64,000 bases of DNA from Melanocharis versteri. Its lineage: Eukaryota > Chordata > Aves > Passeriformes > Melanocharitidae. Positions 1-11,447 of this stretch are shown piece after piece. The stretch is from the NCBI GenBank assembly GCA_013397845.1, contig VZTG01009144.1:5383-69382 (forward strand), written 5' to 3'. How positions within the stretch are numbered: the first letter of the stretch is position 1; every line of letters starts with the position of its first letter. A model generated the notes under the pieces. It was given only the letters and a program-made list of their open reading frames with translations. It was not told the DNA's origin and made no database searches. The translations under genes and the position numbers were made by a program.

Positions 1-1340
1 TTTTGATTGAAGCATAAAACTTTCCCCGTTTGTGTTTCTTTTGCACTCTGAGATCAGGATAACGAACCATCACGACCCCTGCTCGTGTTAGCGGATCTGA
101 CACCTGCCCAGCTGCCAGGGTGGCACGGCCTCATCTCGGGCTGTGTCACACACAGCTGGCCCACGAGGGGACCGGGGGCATGGAGCAGTGCTGGGTGCTG
201 TCACCTTGATACCTTTCNCACCCCAGAGAGCCCTGCCTGCCTCGATTTACCCCAGCCGCAGATAAAGATGGGGTTCACGGCTCCCTGCAGCCCTGCAAGA
301 GAGCCAAAGGGGTCCCTTTCTGTGCTGGACACTTCTGTTCCACCCCAGGGGTTTGCTGAGATGTTCTGCAAGGGAAAAAGCTGAGCTCTGGGTGCTCTTT
401 CCATCCCCACGCCTGGGAAGTGCCGCGAATTCATTGCAGTGTGATTGTGAGGTGCAAGCGCAAGGAGCTGACAGCAAATCCAAGCAAAAGCCTCTAAATC
501 TCCTCCTGCAAAACCCTCAAATGAAACATTCAAGGTTTTTATCCCAGCACCGGCATCCACAGATGCCAGGAGAGCACCTGGCCAGTGAGGACCAGCGTGT
601 TCATCCTGCCAGGAGCCTTCTGCAGGCAGAACGAGGCTGAGTGAAAAGGGCTGAGAGCCAGCAGGGCCAGAGGGTGCCCCCAAGCCACATTTCCTGTCCC
701 AGGGAGGTCCCTCCACGCCTCTCTCACACAAATAACCTTCCAAGTATTGTCCTAAAACTCCAGATTTTAGAGCTTTCCTTCTCCTTTGTCACCAGGGTTC
801 ACAAAAATGCTGAAACTGTTGTAATACTTCAATTGCTATTCCTCCCTTCCCATTTATCCTCTAATTTACAGCTTCCTCCACTTGCATTCTTATTTCAATC
901 TTTTTTATCCCTCCAGCTTCAGAATGTTTTCCAGCTTTTGTATCTCTTCTTTTTATTTGATCATCATCTTCCTGTTCTATATTTGTGCTTGCAAACAGAC
1001 ACCTGCGTGCCCACCCACACTGCCTGACTCAATCTTTGCTTTGTTTTCTGGGTTCATTTTGCACTTTCATTTGTCTCTCACCCTTCTCCAGCCCCTCTTC
1101 TATTATCCTTTTTATTGCTGGAGACTGAATTTTGTTGCTTATTTAGTCTGTGGGTCCTGCCTCTGGTATCTCAGACCTTCCTGTCTCCCAAAAGCTTCTT
1201 TATCTCCACAGATTTCCCTTTACTCCTTCTTTGCAAGAAGTACAGCAACTTCTCTACCTCACAATTTTCATTTTTCTGAGGACACACCGCACTGATGCCC
1301 CTCCTGCCTGTCCTAACAACACATCAGAAATTCCATGAAA
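1..1340. other. Unique non-coding DNA
   Basis: I see no gene or recognisable repeat here. Short open frames on both strands lack start context, splice-site pairs or protein-like composition. A single N lies at 218 and its flanks show no duplication. The stretch from about 840 to 1270 is pyrimidine-rich (many TTCC, CTTT and TCTC runs), which opens long leucine/phenylalanine/serine-rich frames by composition alone. Confidence 0.6.
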
Positions 1341-1535
1341 GGAATCATGGAATCTCCTGAGTTGGAAGGGATCATCCCAGCTCCTGTCCCTGCACGGACA
1401 CCCCAACAATCCCACCTTGTCCCTGGGAGCTCCTGGAGCTCCAGCAGCCTCGGGGCCGTGCCCATTCCCTGGGGAGCCTGGGCAGTGCCCAGCACCCTCT
1501 GGGGAAGAACCTTTCCCTGAAATTCCCCCTGAAGA
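1341..1535 (-). repeat. CR1 LINE 3' fragment (J/E-like subfamily)
   Basis: On the plus strand this begins with the reversed CR1 terminus (GGAATCATGGAATCTCCTGA) and runs through the body motifs GTTGGAAGGGATCATC, CACCCCAACAATC and CCTGGGGAGCCTGGGCAGTG to GAAGAACCTTTCCCTGA. This is the order expected from the 3' end of a minus-strand, 5'-truncated CR1. The wording matches the copies at 40181 and 41361 and differs from those at 2763, 14406 and 23910, so at least two CR1 subfamilies are present. Frames inside it are not host genes. Confidence 0.8.
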
Positions 1536-2762
1536 TATCCAAGCAATCATTCTGTTGGTATTGGCCGTGATTTCTGTGCCTTTCAGTGCTGCTCAGCCCC
1601 AGCGTGGAGGAAGACAGGACATCCAGCTGCAGAACCCACACTTCCATCACCCTCATTTCCAGGAGTCCTTGCAGGATAAAAGAGCAGCTGATATTAAAAT
1701 GTCCCGTTCACTTCCACTTGCCATTCAGCTGCATAGCAACCACAGACTACCTCTGGCAGACTTAGTGAACTATTTTTAGTTCAATTACTCGTTCCCCTGA
1801 CTCAGACTGCAGGGTCTGAGCTTACCTTTCATGCAATATGTGCAAATGAACCTCCTTGCCTGCACTCCTCCTGACCCGTGCAGCTCATTACCAGCAAATT
1901 ATTTTAGGGACTGAGACATAAACTTCTATATTTGCCCCTCATGTCTGACAGATTTTCAGGCTAATTTTGTTCCCATCTAGCTTTCATAGCCCAAAGTGTT
2001 CTCATATTCATATCCTCGTCATCGACTTGGGTGACAGAACTACCTGCAGGTGGATTTCCCAGCTTGAGGAATGGCTTCTAGCAGGGAAAGCTAAGGATGA
2101 TGTGCCAGCACTGTAAATCTGTAAAATCTGAGAGGGGAAGGCAGCAGGAGGCTTGTTTATCATTTTTTGGGGATGAAATAAAGCTTTTCTCAAGGGCTGC
2201 TGTGGGAACTCCAAGTGTGGGTAAGGGCAGGTGTGGGAGCAAAGCTACGACAGCCCAGAGCAGGATCTGCTCCTTGTGCTGGATCAGAGACTGAGGAGAG
2301 GACATGGATTTAGGTTTAAATTATCCCCCATGTTCTCATTTCACTGAATGCAAGGGCATTTCAGCTGGCACCTGGGAATAGCTGCCATCCAAACCCGGCA
2401 GCACAGACCCAGGCTCCTCTCCAGGTTTATTTGCAGGGTAACTGTTTGCTCTCTCACCTCAGTGGTCGCCCCTGTGATTAATGTCAAACTCCAGCAGGAT
2501 GACATGAGAACACAGATTGGTGATAAAACCAAGCCTGAAAGATATTTGCACACGATTTTGATATTCCAGAATGCGACCACATGAAAGAAACCCAAACCTG
2601 TTTGGAAACACTGATGTGCCAATATTAATTCTTAGCTCACATGAATGGCTTCCATTAAAGACTTTTTCCAACACTAAGTGTGCAACTCCTCTCAGGAAAA
2701 ACACTCTGGATTGCTCAGCTGTCCCTCAGAAACCAAATATCCACCCCAAACAATCGTCATGG
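1536..2762. other. Unique non-coding DNA
   Basis: I see no exon-like frame, RNA gene or interspersed repeat in this stretch between two CR1 tails. Confidence 0.5.
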
Positions 2763-2905
2763 AACCACAGAATGGTTTGGGTCAGAAGGGGCCATAAAAA
2801 TCATCTCATTCCACCCCTTGCCATTAACAGGGATCCCTTCCACCATCCCAGGCTGCTCAAAGCTCCACCCAGACTGGCTCCCTTCAGGTACTGGATGATT
2901 TTCTT
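2763..2905 (-). repeat. CR1 LINE 3' fragment
   Basis: The plus strand reads ACCACAGAATGGTTTGGGTC, then a diverged GAAGGGGCCATAAAAATCATCTCATTCCACCCC block, GGGATCCCTTCCACCATCCC and CTGCTCAAAGCTCCACCCAG. After the CTGGCTC block it jumps to a TTCAGGTACTGGATGATTTTC-like piece, implying an internal deletion against the longer copy at 23910. Orientation is minus because the terminal CATAGAAT-type motif lies on the left. Confidence 0.85.
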
Positions 2906-5900
2906 GGGTGACATCTATACAAGTGTATTAAACGTTTTCAATTAGTGTCAACTCTTGGGACCCTCCACCCCTCAGTAAGACACCCTGAGCCTGGTTAGCT
3001 GTTCTTCTCCTAGTTATCCTCTTTAGTAGTAACACCCTCCATAAATCATGTTCTCTCTTTTTCCCTACTCAGTGGATTGAATTATGGGTTTGCCTTTTTA
3101 GTGCTGTCCCTTCCCATCTGTATTCTTTTATATTTAATCCTTCAGAAATTCCCATTTCCTCTTCCAAGTTTAACAGCTGATGAAACGAGGACCTGGTTAA
3201 TGTAGAGCCTTCTCCTGTGAGGGGACACCAAACTCCAGACTCTCTTTTGAGCCAGGCTGTGCTCCAAGCTGCCCTTACCAGCTGCTGGTTTAAGCCACTA
3301 AACTGGAATAATCTCCCTGATGCTGGAACTTCCCATCTCCTCACTTTTCTCCTCAGGAGCTCACTGAACCTCGAAGATGTTGAGCTCCACTGGGAGCAAA
3401 TCATTTTGTCCACCTGTTTGCAGAGCAGAAATGATCTGAGCAGGGAGAAAACTGGGCCTGAAACCCAGAGTGAATAAATGCTGAGCTGGAAGCAGCAGGA
3501 AGAGGGAGAAGGGTGGGGATATGAAAAAGGCTCTGTGGGGTGGAAGGAGCAGGGACTGAAAGGCAAAGCCTGGTCTTTCTGTCACTGCCCTGCTGGCAGC
3601 TGAGCCTTGGGCTCCCTCCCTTTCCTTTTCCTGTGCCTGCATTGTAGCCATTCAAATATTACCAAAATCTGCATAATTCAAAGGAAACTCTGCCTGGATC
3701 CTTTCTCCCAGTTTTCAGAAATGTAAAAGTGAGTGTCTCTCGCTTTTTAAGGTGATTCTCCAATCCAAGGACCTCGGGAAGGCCATTCCCCCTTTTATCT
3801 CCACTAACCACAGAGAGAAACTACATTAAAATGGGTGATGAATTATCAGATGGCTAAAATTGGGAAGGAGGGAAGGAGGGAAGGAGGGAGCAGAGCCAAA
3901 GCTGGATGCTGTTCCATGTGGATATTGTTAAATGCAGACATTTTGACTCTGTGGCTGGATTTACTCACAGATGCAGGGGTCTATATGAATATAATGCATT
4001 TATATAGAACACCATTTAATTTTTAAGTAGGTGTTGTTTACAAAAACATTGGTGCAAGGAATTTTTCTTTGCTTGGGGTTATGCTTTTGCAGAGTGGCCT
4101 CTGATTTTCTCATGATTACTTTTATGATCTAATATTTAACAGTCTGCTACATCAACACTGCATCTGGAAAGAGAAGTGTAGGTTTTGACAGTAAATCCTC
4201 TTTTATCAGGTCCCCTTCTTCAGTATCCCCACACTTTTCAAGATTATTTTCCTCTTGGGAAGGAACAGAGAAAGTCCAGTCTTCTTGCCAAAAGAATCCT
4301 CTCTTTTCATCTCTATATCACTAAATATTCTTGAATTTAAAAAAAAAATGTAATGCTGATGACTGATAATGGCTGATAGCGACTTCTTAGCTTCAAATAC
4401 AAAAACAGTCCAGAACCACTCAGATTTGAACTGCTGGTAAAGTTACATTGCAACTAAAAGGGGAAAATAAATCTGTTCCTGGAAGAAAATCTATTCTTTT
4501 CTCTGTTCCAGGAAAGAATGATTTCTGGGGGTTTTTTAGCAGGAAGACTCAGAGCATTTTGCAGCTCCCAAGGATTTTGTCAGCCTTGGAAACCAAGCAG
4601 TGCATCAGATGAGGTGAGTGACCCCACATCTCTCCCAGGATTGACTCAACTGTCCTGAAAGCCACAAACTCTCCAGATGAAGGCACTGAATTTGTCATTA
4701 ACGTTTGCCCAACATGACTTTAACCAGAAGAGTTCTGTAGAAAAAGACTTCAGAGCCAGGGCACAGATGAGTTTTGGGAACTCTCACTCATTTTTGCCTG
4801 TAGGAAACCTGATTCATTGAGTGGGATGGATTCCCCACAGGGGTGATGAGGACAGGGAAGCACTCCCAGAGGTTTAACCACCCTTGGACACCAATTTGAG
4901 CCTGGAAAAGTCCCCTTTTCCCCAGGTACTGCCCACAGAAAGCAGCTGCTTGACAAATGCAGACCCAATTTTTGCTCCTGCCAGGGAAAGATTTGGCTGA
5001 ATTTAAGTAAACAAAGCCCACTTTAAGGCCGATTTTCAAAACTGCAGTCAGCTAAAAATGCAGACATATCATAAGACTTCTAAAGTGGTATTTTTTTTTA
5101 TTTCTCCCAAAAAAAAGCAGCTTATGGATTTCTGCAGTCCCCAGTTGTGTCTCAGCATCCTCACACTCACGGCTGTCTTCTCAAATCTAGCCCTTAAGCT
5201 TTCCAAGTGCTCTTATTTTTATCCCAGAAATAAGAGAAAGAGGGAGATTTACTGGGTTAAACCTTTAATGCCTAGATAAAAGGCTTCTTCCCCCCTTTCT
5301 TTCCTAACCCTTAATTCTTTCTTTCCATTATTCTCTCATTCTGCTGCTCAGCCCAAGCGAGAGGCATTTAAATCCTGCCTGTTTGCTTTGTGCAACCAGC
5401 AGCTTTGGGCATTTCACCTTTGTTTTGTTTTCCAGGAGTCGTGGTGTTTGTTTTTTATCAGAGCTTTCTGCAGGCATCAAAAAAAGGGTGTGAATCCTGT
5501 TCTGTCCAATTGCTGCTCCTTTCTTTCGAGGCTGGGAAAGGTCTGGGCCATCCCTGCTGCTCCCAGAGGTGCCCTGGAGCTGGATGGGGAAGCCTCTCCC
5601 AGTTCCCACCTAAGGATGGGTAGGGAATCCTCCAGCTCTGACTCAGCTCACAGCCACCTTTTGCACCTTTCAGAGAAGGCACGGAACAAATTGCCAACAG
5701 CACAGTGGAAAATGTTTTGGTTTTTTTCTTTCGAGGCAGCCAATAGGTCCAAATCCACCCTTGCATTTGCTGCCTCGTGTTGTAAAGCTGTTTGCACTCA
5801 GTGATGCCCAAGAACACTTTGCCCATGGCTTGTTCAGGCAGACTTTTAGTGATTGGGGTTATTTAAAAGTAGTTCCAGAGAGTAATTAATGATTTCCAGC

Positions 5901-6059
5901 AGCCAGAATGCTGCTGCCCATAGCTGGACTAAGCCATGTGGCCTTTCTGCCTCCACCCTCTCCTTCCTGGGGTGAATGGGGCTACACAGACCTCAGATAA
6001 AAGATAAGGATCAAGTGAAGAGAGTGCAAACAAACACGGCCTAAAGGTTGGGAAAACCT
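2906..6059. other. Unique non-coding DNA with a short GGAA tract
   Basis: No supported gene. The open frames at 3069-3566 (minus) and 5388-5804 (plus) have neither splice logic nor family motifs. A purine tract of GGGAAGGA units lies at 3861-3890. The rest looks like ordinary avian intron or intergenic sequence. Confidence 0.5.
3861..3890 (+). repeat. (GGGAAGGA)n purine tract
   Basis: Four tandem GGGAAGGA-like units on the plus strand. Simple low-complexity repeat. Confidence 0.8.
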
Positions 6060-6432
6060 CATCTTGAGCAGATTAATGGCAGAAAGAAAAAAAGAATAAT
6101 ACTACAGGCTTCAAATATTGAAGAGAGCTGCAACGACAAAGGAACAGCGTATCTGTGCTGGCTAGGACAGGAATTAGCTCAAATTCCTGCAGGATGTTGA
6201 GGGTCAGGCTTTAGGAAAAGCTTTCAATGTTTAGCAAAGCTGCAGAGAAGACTTCCAGCAGAGGCTGTGGAGGATTCTGTGCTGAACGACCTTCAGCAAC
6301 AGGCAAACAGAACCCTGCCAGTGCAGAGGTATAACTAATCCTGCTCTGAGGCAGAAGGATGGATTATGTCATAATTTCAGAGTTTTTCCAGCCCTGGGTG
6401 ATTATCAGATTCAACAATGCAAATTTTAGGCG
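6060..6432 (+). repeat. Probable ancient CR1/L3-like LINE 3' end
   Basis: The right half reads AATCCTGCTCTGAGGCAGAA, then GGATGGATTATGTCATAATT, then TTTCCAGCCCTGGGTGATTA ending in TCAGATTC. That is the order of motifs at the 3' end of old amniote CR1/L3 elements (a CTGAGGCAGG-type block, GGACTAGATGA-type block, CTTCCAGCCCT block, then a GATTCTATG-type terminus). The left part (TTCAAATATTGAAGAGAGCT, CAGAGGCTGTGGAGGATTCT) fits the region just upstream. Divergence is high, so the left limit is approximate. Assignment is by recall of the family and not by alignment. Confidence 0.5.
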
Positions 6433-7513
6433 AATACATGTTTCCATTATCCGTGTTCCATCCCCCCCACGCTCCCCCAGGCTTTTCCATCTTACAGATC
6501 TCTTAATCTTTTTTTATCCCTGACCTTTCCCCTTCCTTCTAAAAATTCTCTGCCCAAACTCACTGCTTGCTGTCCTCTTCCTCCTAGACAAAAATCTGCC
6601 TTCTTTAACACGGTTCAGGTCTCAATTGCAGTTCAAGACCCTACAAATAGTCACAGAAACTCCTCCCCTGGCTGCAAGCAGAGCAAATCCTTGAGGGACC
6701 CTGTGCCTCGAGTACAGCCAAGGAAAGGCTCCATCTCTCCCTGTTTTCCTCCCACGTGGAGCTGCTTTTAACACTGGGAGAGAGGAGAAGCAACCATCAG
6801 CTTCTGGCAAAGCTGCTCTTGTTCCTGAGCCCTGGATATCAGAGGAACCCTTCCCTTCCTCCACGGCCCCGCTGTGATTAACTGACCTTGCCCTGCTGCC
6901 TGTCAACTGCAAGATAGGATTTAGATAATTTTATGTGGCTGAAGAGCAGAAATGGAGCTTGAAGCCCAGACAACATTGCTTTTGCTCATGTGTTTGTGCA
7001 AATCTCTCTGCTGTAGGCTGGCAGCAATCTCAGCCTGCCTCACAGTGCAAAGATGATACACATTTAATCTTGTAGCTTATTACATTTTCCCCAGATATAG
7101 TGCTCTTGCTATCAACAGATGCTGGTAAAGCGGGGGGGGCAGTTTAATATATTTTCCTCCTTAAGTGTTTATCTCCCTTTATTATGTGTCCCAGCAGGTC
7201 AGATTCATCTTCCTGAGCTCTTTCCAGGCTCAGTGTGAGGGCACTTCACATTTTTGCCTCCTACCTGTGACCACACCACTTCCCCAAGTACCCTCACCCC
7301 GAGGCTGCGTGGGCTGCACACAGAACACCCAATTCCCGTTGAAAATCCCCCTTTTTTAGTTTACTGTCCACACTTTGGAGCTCAATTTTTTGCCATTGTC
7401 CTTTCTGTCAGCTGTGCCCAGCTCTTGTTCAACACCAGCCTGGAACCACTCAGTGAGAGCTGTCTCTGCTTCCTGACATTTCACAGCAGGTAAAAATCCT
7501 CTTCCCTCTCTTA

Positions 7514-7561
7514 TCTGCCAATGGACACGATTAAATCTGCCAATGGACACGATTAAATCTC
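7514..7561 (+). repeat. 22-bp tandem duplication
   Basis: TCTGCCAATGGACACGATTA is repeated twice, 22 bp apart, without substitutions in the core. This looks like a recent small tandem duplication. Confidence 0.9.
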
Positions 7562-9636
7562 CCAGATAAAAATTAAAAGGAGGTGTGAATATCCTCCCAA
7601 ACTGATTGCTTCTGCAAACAGCACATTTATTGCTAGTACAGACATTTATGAGTCAAGCCTATCCACAGCAAGGATCATCCTGGATCAAGCCTTGGATGTG
7701 AAGGTTCACAGCCTCGCAGATTTTACATGCTCAGATACCCACAAACAATTTTAAGGCATGTTTTCCCCTTTCCTCCCAGTAATGTGTTCAGATACTGCAT
7801 GCTCAGAGTGTATTTTAGAGGAGCTCAGACATATTGGGCTGCATCTGCTGGTTTATTTTTAGGAAGATGAGTTCCCATAGATTTGCTTAGGAACAGCACA
7901 GGAAGAATTACGTGAACTTTGCAAAGAGCAGAATATTCCAAGTTCTGTGCCTGTGAACCCCGGCAGCGCTCGTTCAAATGAATTACTCCTCATAAAACTC
8001 CTGCTGACCCCTTCTCCCTGAAGGCTGAGATCCAAAAGTCATCTCGGCGGTGTGAAAGGTCTGTCTTGAACCAGCGTGAGCCTCCAGGAAACACAGAATT
8101 AAGGCCAGCACCAGCTTTTCTCCCCACCCTTGCCCGTGCAGGGATGGTGTTTGCAAGCAGCAGAAAACGCAGGGGCTGCGTTGTGAACACCTCTGAATGC
8201 AGCACCAGAGAAACAGCTCGCTGCAAATCCAGCTCGCCCATTTTTCTGTCAGCAGCTTAACAGACAGCATAGGAGCCAACAGGATTTTGAAAGCAGCCTG
8301 AGTTCTCCGTTCCCACCACAGCAGGAGCTGCAGGCCTGGCTCCAGCCCTGACCTCGCGAGGGTTTGTTCTGTGTTTGCCTTCGAGGGCTGCAGCGAGAGG
8401 CATCAGCTCAGCAAGGAATTCCAGAATGTACCAGAGCCAGAGAGCTCTGGAAATCCAGCTGCTACCTCTGCTGGCTTGTTATAACACATCCTGCCCGGGA
8501 AGCATTTCCCCACAAGGCCCTGAACTAAGATGAACTGCGCTTGTTTGGAACTTAACTTTTCTAATTCAGAGATTAAACCCTGTTGTCAGCTCGTAAAATC
8601 TATATTGCAAAAGCAGCGATAAAGAACGCTTCCCTCTTCCACGCAGCAGTTTTGTCAATCCATCTCTGCTCTGGGCAGATAAATCACATTACACAGGGAG
8701 AAGGCAAATCTACCCAACTACAGCACAAATCTGGCGAGGTTTTCACAACTGCTGAGGGGCTTTGAAGGTGGGGGAGCTGAACTGTGACAAGTAACATTTA
8801 TTTCTCTCTGGGAAAAAAAAAAATCAATTGCGTGGAAGGGTCCTTGTGAATGAAGACAAGGAACCATTGGCCTGTCTCACATCTCAATGCATTTTTCAGT
8901 GAAAAAGGACCTCAGAGGAGAAACCTGCCTTTGGGACTAATCAAGAAAAGATTTTTTTGGTAGAAATACAGGTCTAATTGTACAGGGTGATTCTAGCATG
9001 TTTTCACCTAACGTAATAAACCAGTCCTTACTTTGAAGGCCAAGCTGGTAGCAAATTACAGATCCTCTTGGAGCTGAACTGACCTAATTAGTTTTTGTTT
9101 TGTGCTGGTACTGAACGAACGTGCTCGAAGGATGCTTCCCCTCCTGCCTGAATAAATCAGAATTTCGAGATGTACATCCTGCTAGGCCTGGCCCTGGCTT
9201 GCCTGCCCACATTTGCCTTGTAGCAGAAGAGCTCCTGAGTGCTGGCAGCTTGAAAACGGGGAGGTTTCTGGCACTGAGTGAGGATGATCAGGGATCCCCG
9301 GGCTGCTGTGGGGCTCAGGGAGATGCCCAGGGGCCAGCTGGGCAGTGCCTGCTGGGCAAGGAGGGCTAGAGCCCCATCTTTTGGCAAACCCCAATTCCAC
9401 AGCATCTTCCTCCCTCCCACTGCATCCGGTGAGAACTGGGGACCCCCACCCCGCAAAGCCCCGCAGGGGGACGGCAGCAGGGCTGGGACAGAGCCTCCCG
9501 TGGCACCAGGGGCGATTTCCAGAGCAAGGACTGGGCTGAAGCTGTTTTCTCTACAGCTGACCACTGGACAGAGCCTTCGTGAGTGAAAAGAGCCCAGAGA
9601 CAGCTCCTTGCTGTTGCTCCTGGAAATTCAGCAGGA

Positions 9637-9654
9637 TTTTTTTTTTTTTTTTTT
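9637..9654 (+). repeat. Poly-T tract
   Basis: Uninterrupted run of 18 T. It could be the reverse of a poly-A tail, but no retro-copied body is visible beside it. Confidence 0.9.
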
Positions 9655-11247
9655 GTGCAACCATTTACTGGTGCACCAGTATAAAACTGGCAGCTGCCAC
9701 CTCAGATGCTCTTTGCACCCACAGAAGTTACAGCAATAAACCAGTCGTGTGTTACGGCACATTTGCACGTAACTTCCTCACACCAGCGCTGTTAGTGGGA
9801 CAAATTGGGTGAAAAAAAAATGCAGTTTAACCCCTCAGACGGTGCCATGGTGAAGTTTTCATCCACTGTGCTCCAGAGCACAGGGAAAAGGTGCAAGGTG
9901 GAGTGCAGCAGGTGGAGCGTTGGCTCCCCTGTGCTGAGGGGGAAAGCTGAACACAGAGATTTGTGGTGGGGAGGAGGAGGAGGAGGTGGCAATAAATGCA
10001 GAGAGGCTGGTGCCAGGGGAAAAAGGGAGCTGAGGGTTTATCCAGGAGCAGCTCTGGCACAGGGAAAGGCGAGAGGGGCACAGGGCCAGCCCTGCTCCTG
10101 GAGGAGGTGGGGGGGTGTTAATGCCCCTGTTTGCAGAGAGACAGAACGTGGAGGGGAAATATCACTGAGATTATTGAAATTATTGAAATTATTACCTATA
10201 ACATCTGCGCTGAGTGCAAGGCACAAAAAAAGACAGCAGAGGTGTGGGACAAGCATCTCCCCCAGCCCCAGCCCTGGCAGGGAGCAGCTCCTCTGGGCTG
10301 GGGCAGGGCTGGCTCCTCTCAGGCACGGCTGCCAAGCGCTTGGCAGGGGAGGAAAGGAAATTGCTGATGCTCAGAGTGAGAGCCCAGGACAAGTTTCCCA
10401 GCCAGGCTTGAAACGGAGCCAGCGTGTCAGATAAAGTGACCAGCTGGGAGGCAAAACAAGGTAAAAATAAGAAAAGCGTCCCTATCAGGAGGCAGAACAG
10501 TGGGCAGCTCTTGTTTCTGCTGCTATTAATAATGCATGGAGACTGCTAACAAATCTACCATTTTCACACCACTAATTGCAGAAATGTTTGCCACCTCCCC
10601 AGGGCATTTCTCACACTACCCTGACACTTTATTATTTTTCCTTCCCCTTGGCCGCCTCTCTTTTCCCTCTTCTTTCCATGAGGGTTTTTAAAATGGCAGT
10701 CGCTCAGCAAACCGAAGGCTGAAGGATTAACCACCATTAAAAAGGTTTTAAATATGAAGTGGTGCATTTTGTCCACCAGTGCAACCTAACGGTAAGAAAA
10801 TATTTATGTAATTATTGTATTTGTGATTTATGCAATTATTTATGTAATTACTCAATGAGGACTTGCACAGCACTTTTTTTTTTTACCTATAAATACCTAT
10901 TAAGTTCAAATATTCCACCAAAACTCCTGGTTGCACTGCAAGATCTTGAACCTCAAGTATTGCTTGATGGAAAGAAATCACCTCAGGCTTTTCAGGATTT
11001 CACTCCCTCAAAAAACAGACCAGCTTAACAAAACTCCTGAGCATCACTAAACGCAACAGCTTTGCAGCTACTCTTTGCTTATCACCTGAAAATAAAACTT
11101 TGCTGCAAAGATGTATTGATTTGGGAGGAAAGACAGTAAAAATGTAAAATATATTTCCAGAAAATTATGATGCTGGTTTAATGTTTTTAGGAGCAGAAGT
11201 GAACGGGGTTGCTGACACACCTAAAAAAAGTGGGTTTTGTGATCTGT

Positions 11248-11447
11248 AACTTTATAACAAAGGAGAAATCATGAGAAAAATCTGCACAGAGTCACTTTCA
11301 CTGACCAGACACAAATATTATGGCCAGCACAGGTTTCACCCTCTTNAACTTTATAACAAAGGAGAAATCATGAGAAAAAATCTGCACATAGTCACTTTTA
11401 CTGACCAGACAGACAAATATTAAGGCCAGCACAGGTTTCACCCTCTT
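11248..11447 (+). repeat. Tandem ~100-bp duplication split by one N
   Basis: Copy 1 (11248-11345) and copy 2 (11347-11447) both start AACTTTATAACAAAGGAGAA and both end GGTTTCACCCTCTT. The only separator is the single N at 11346. They differ by about three substitutions and two small indels. This may be a true tandem duplication or two unmerged contig ends (see findings). The minus-strand frame crossing it contains the unknown base and is not a gene. Confidence 0.9.

Larger units (their letters stand above)
6433..11247. other. Unique non-coding DNA with minor tandem repeats
   Basis: No gene supported. It holds a 22-bp tandem duplication at 7514-7561, poly-T at 9637-9654, a GGA-rich patch near 9966-9990, a 9-bp ATTGAAATT triplication near 10163-10194, and an AT-rich imperfect repeat near 10798-10852. 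A TATAAA at about 9681 and an AATAAA at about 9735 sit close together, but no LTR boundaries or target duplication were found. The GC-rich stretch at 9150-9590 opens frames on both strands by composition. Confidence 0.5.

Noticed and set aside
218..218. Single N as another collapsed repeat junction
   Set aside because: Unlike 11346 and 50848, the flanks show no duplicated or repeat-derived sequence. It is probably a plain ambiguous base or a small gap.
9681..9790. TATAAA followed 50 bp later by AATAAA as an LTR
   Set aside because: No TG...CA boundaries and no flanking duplication could be found. Motifs this short occur by chance.
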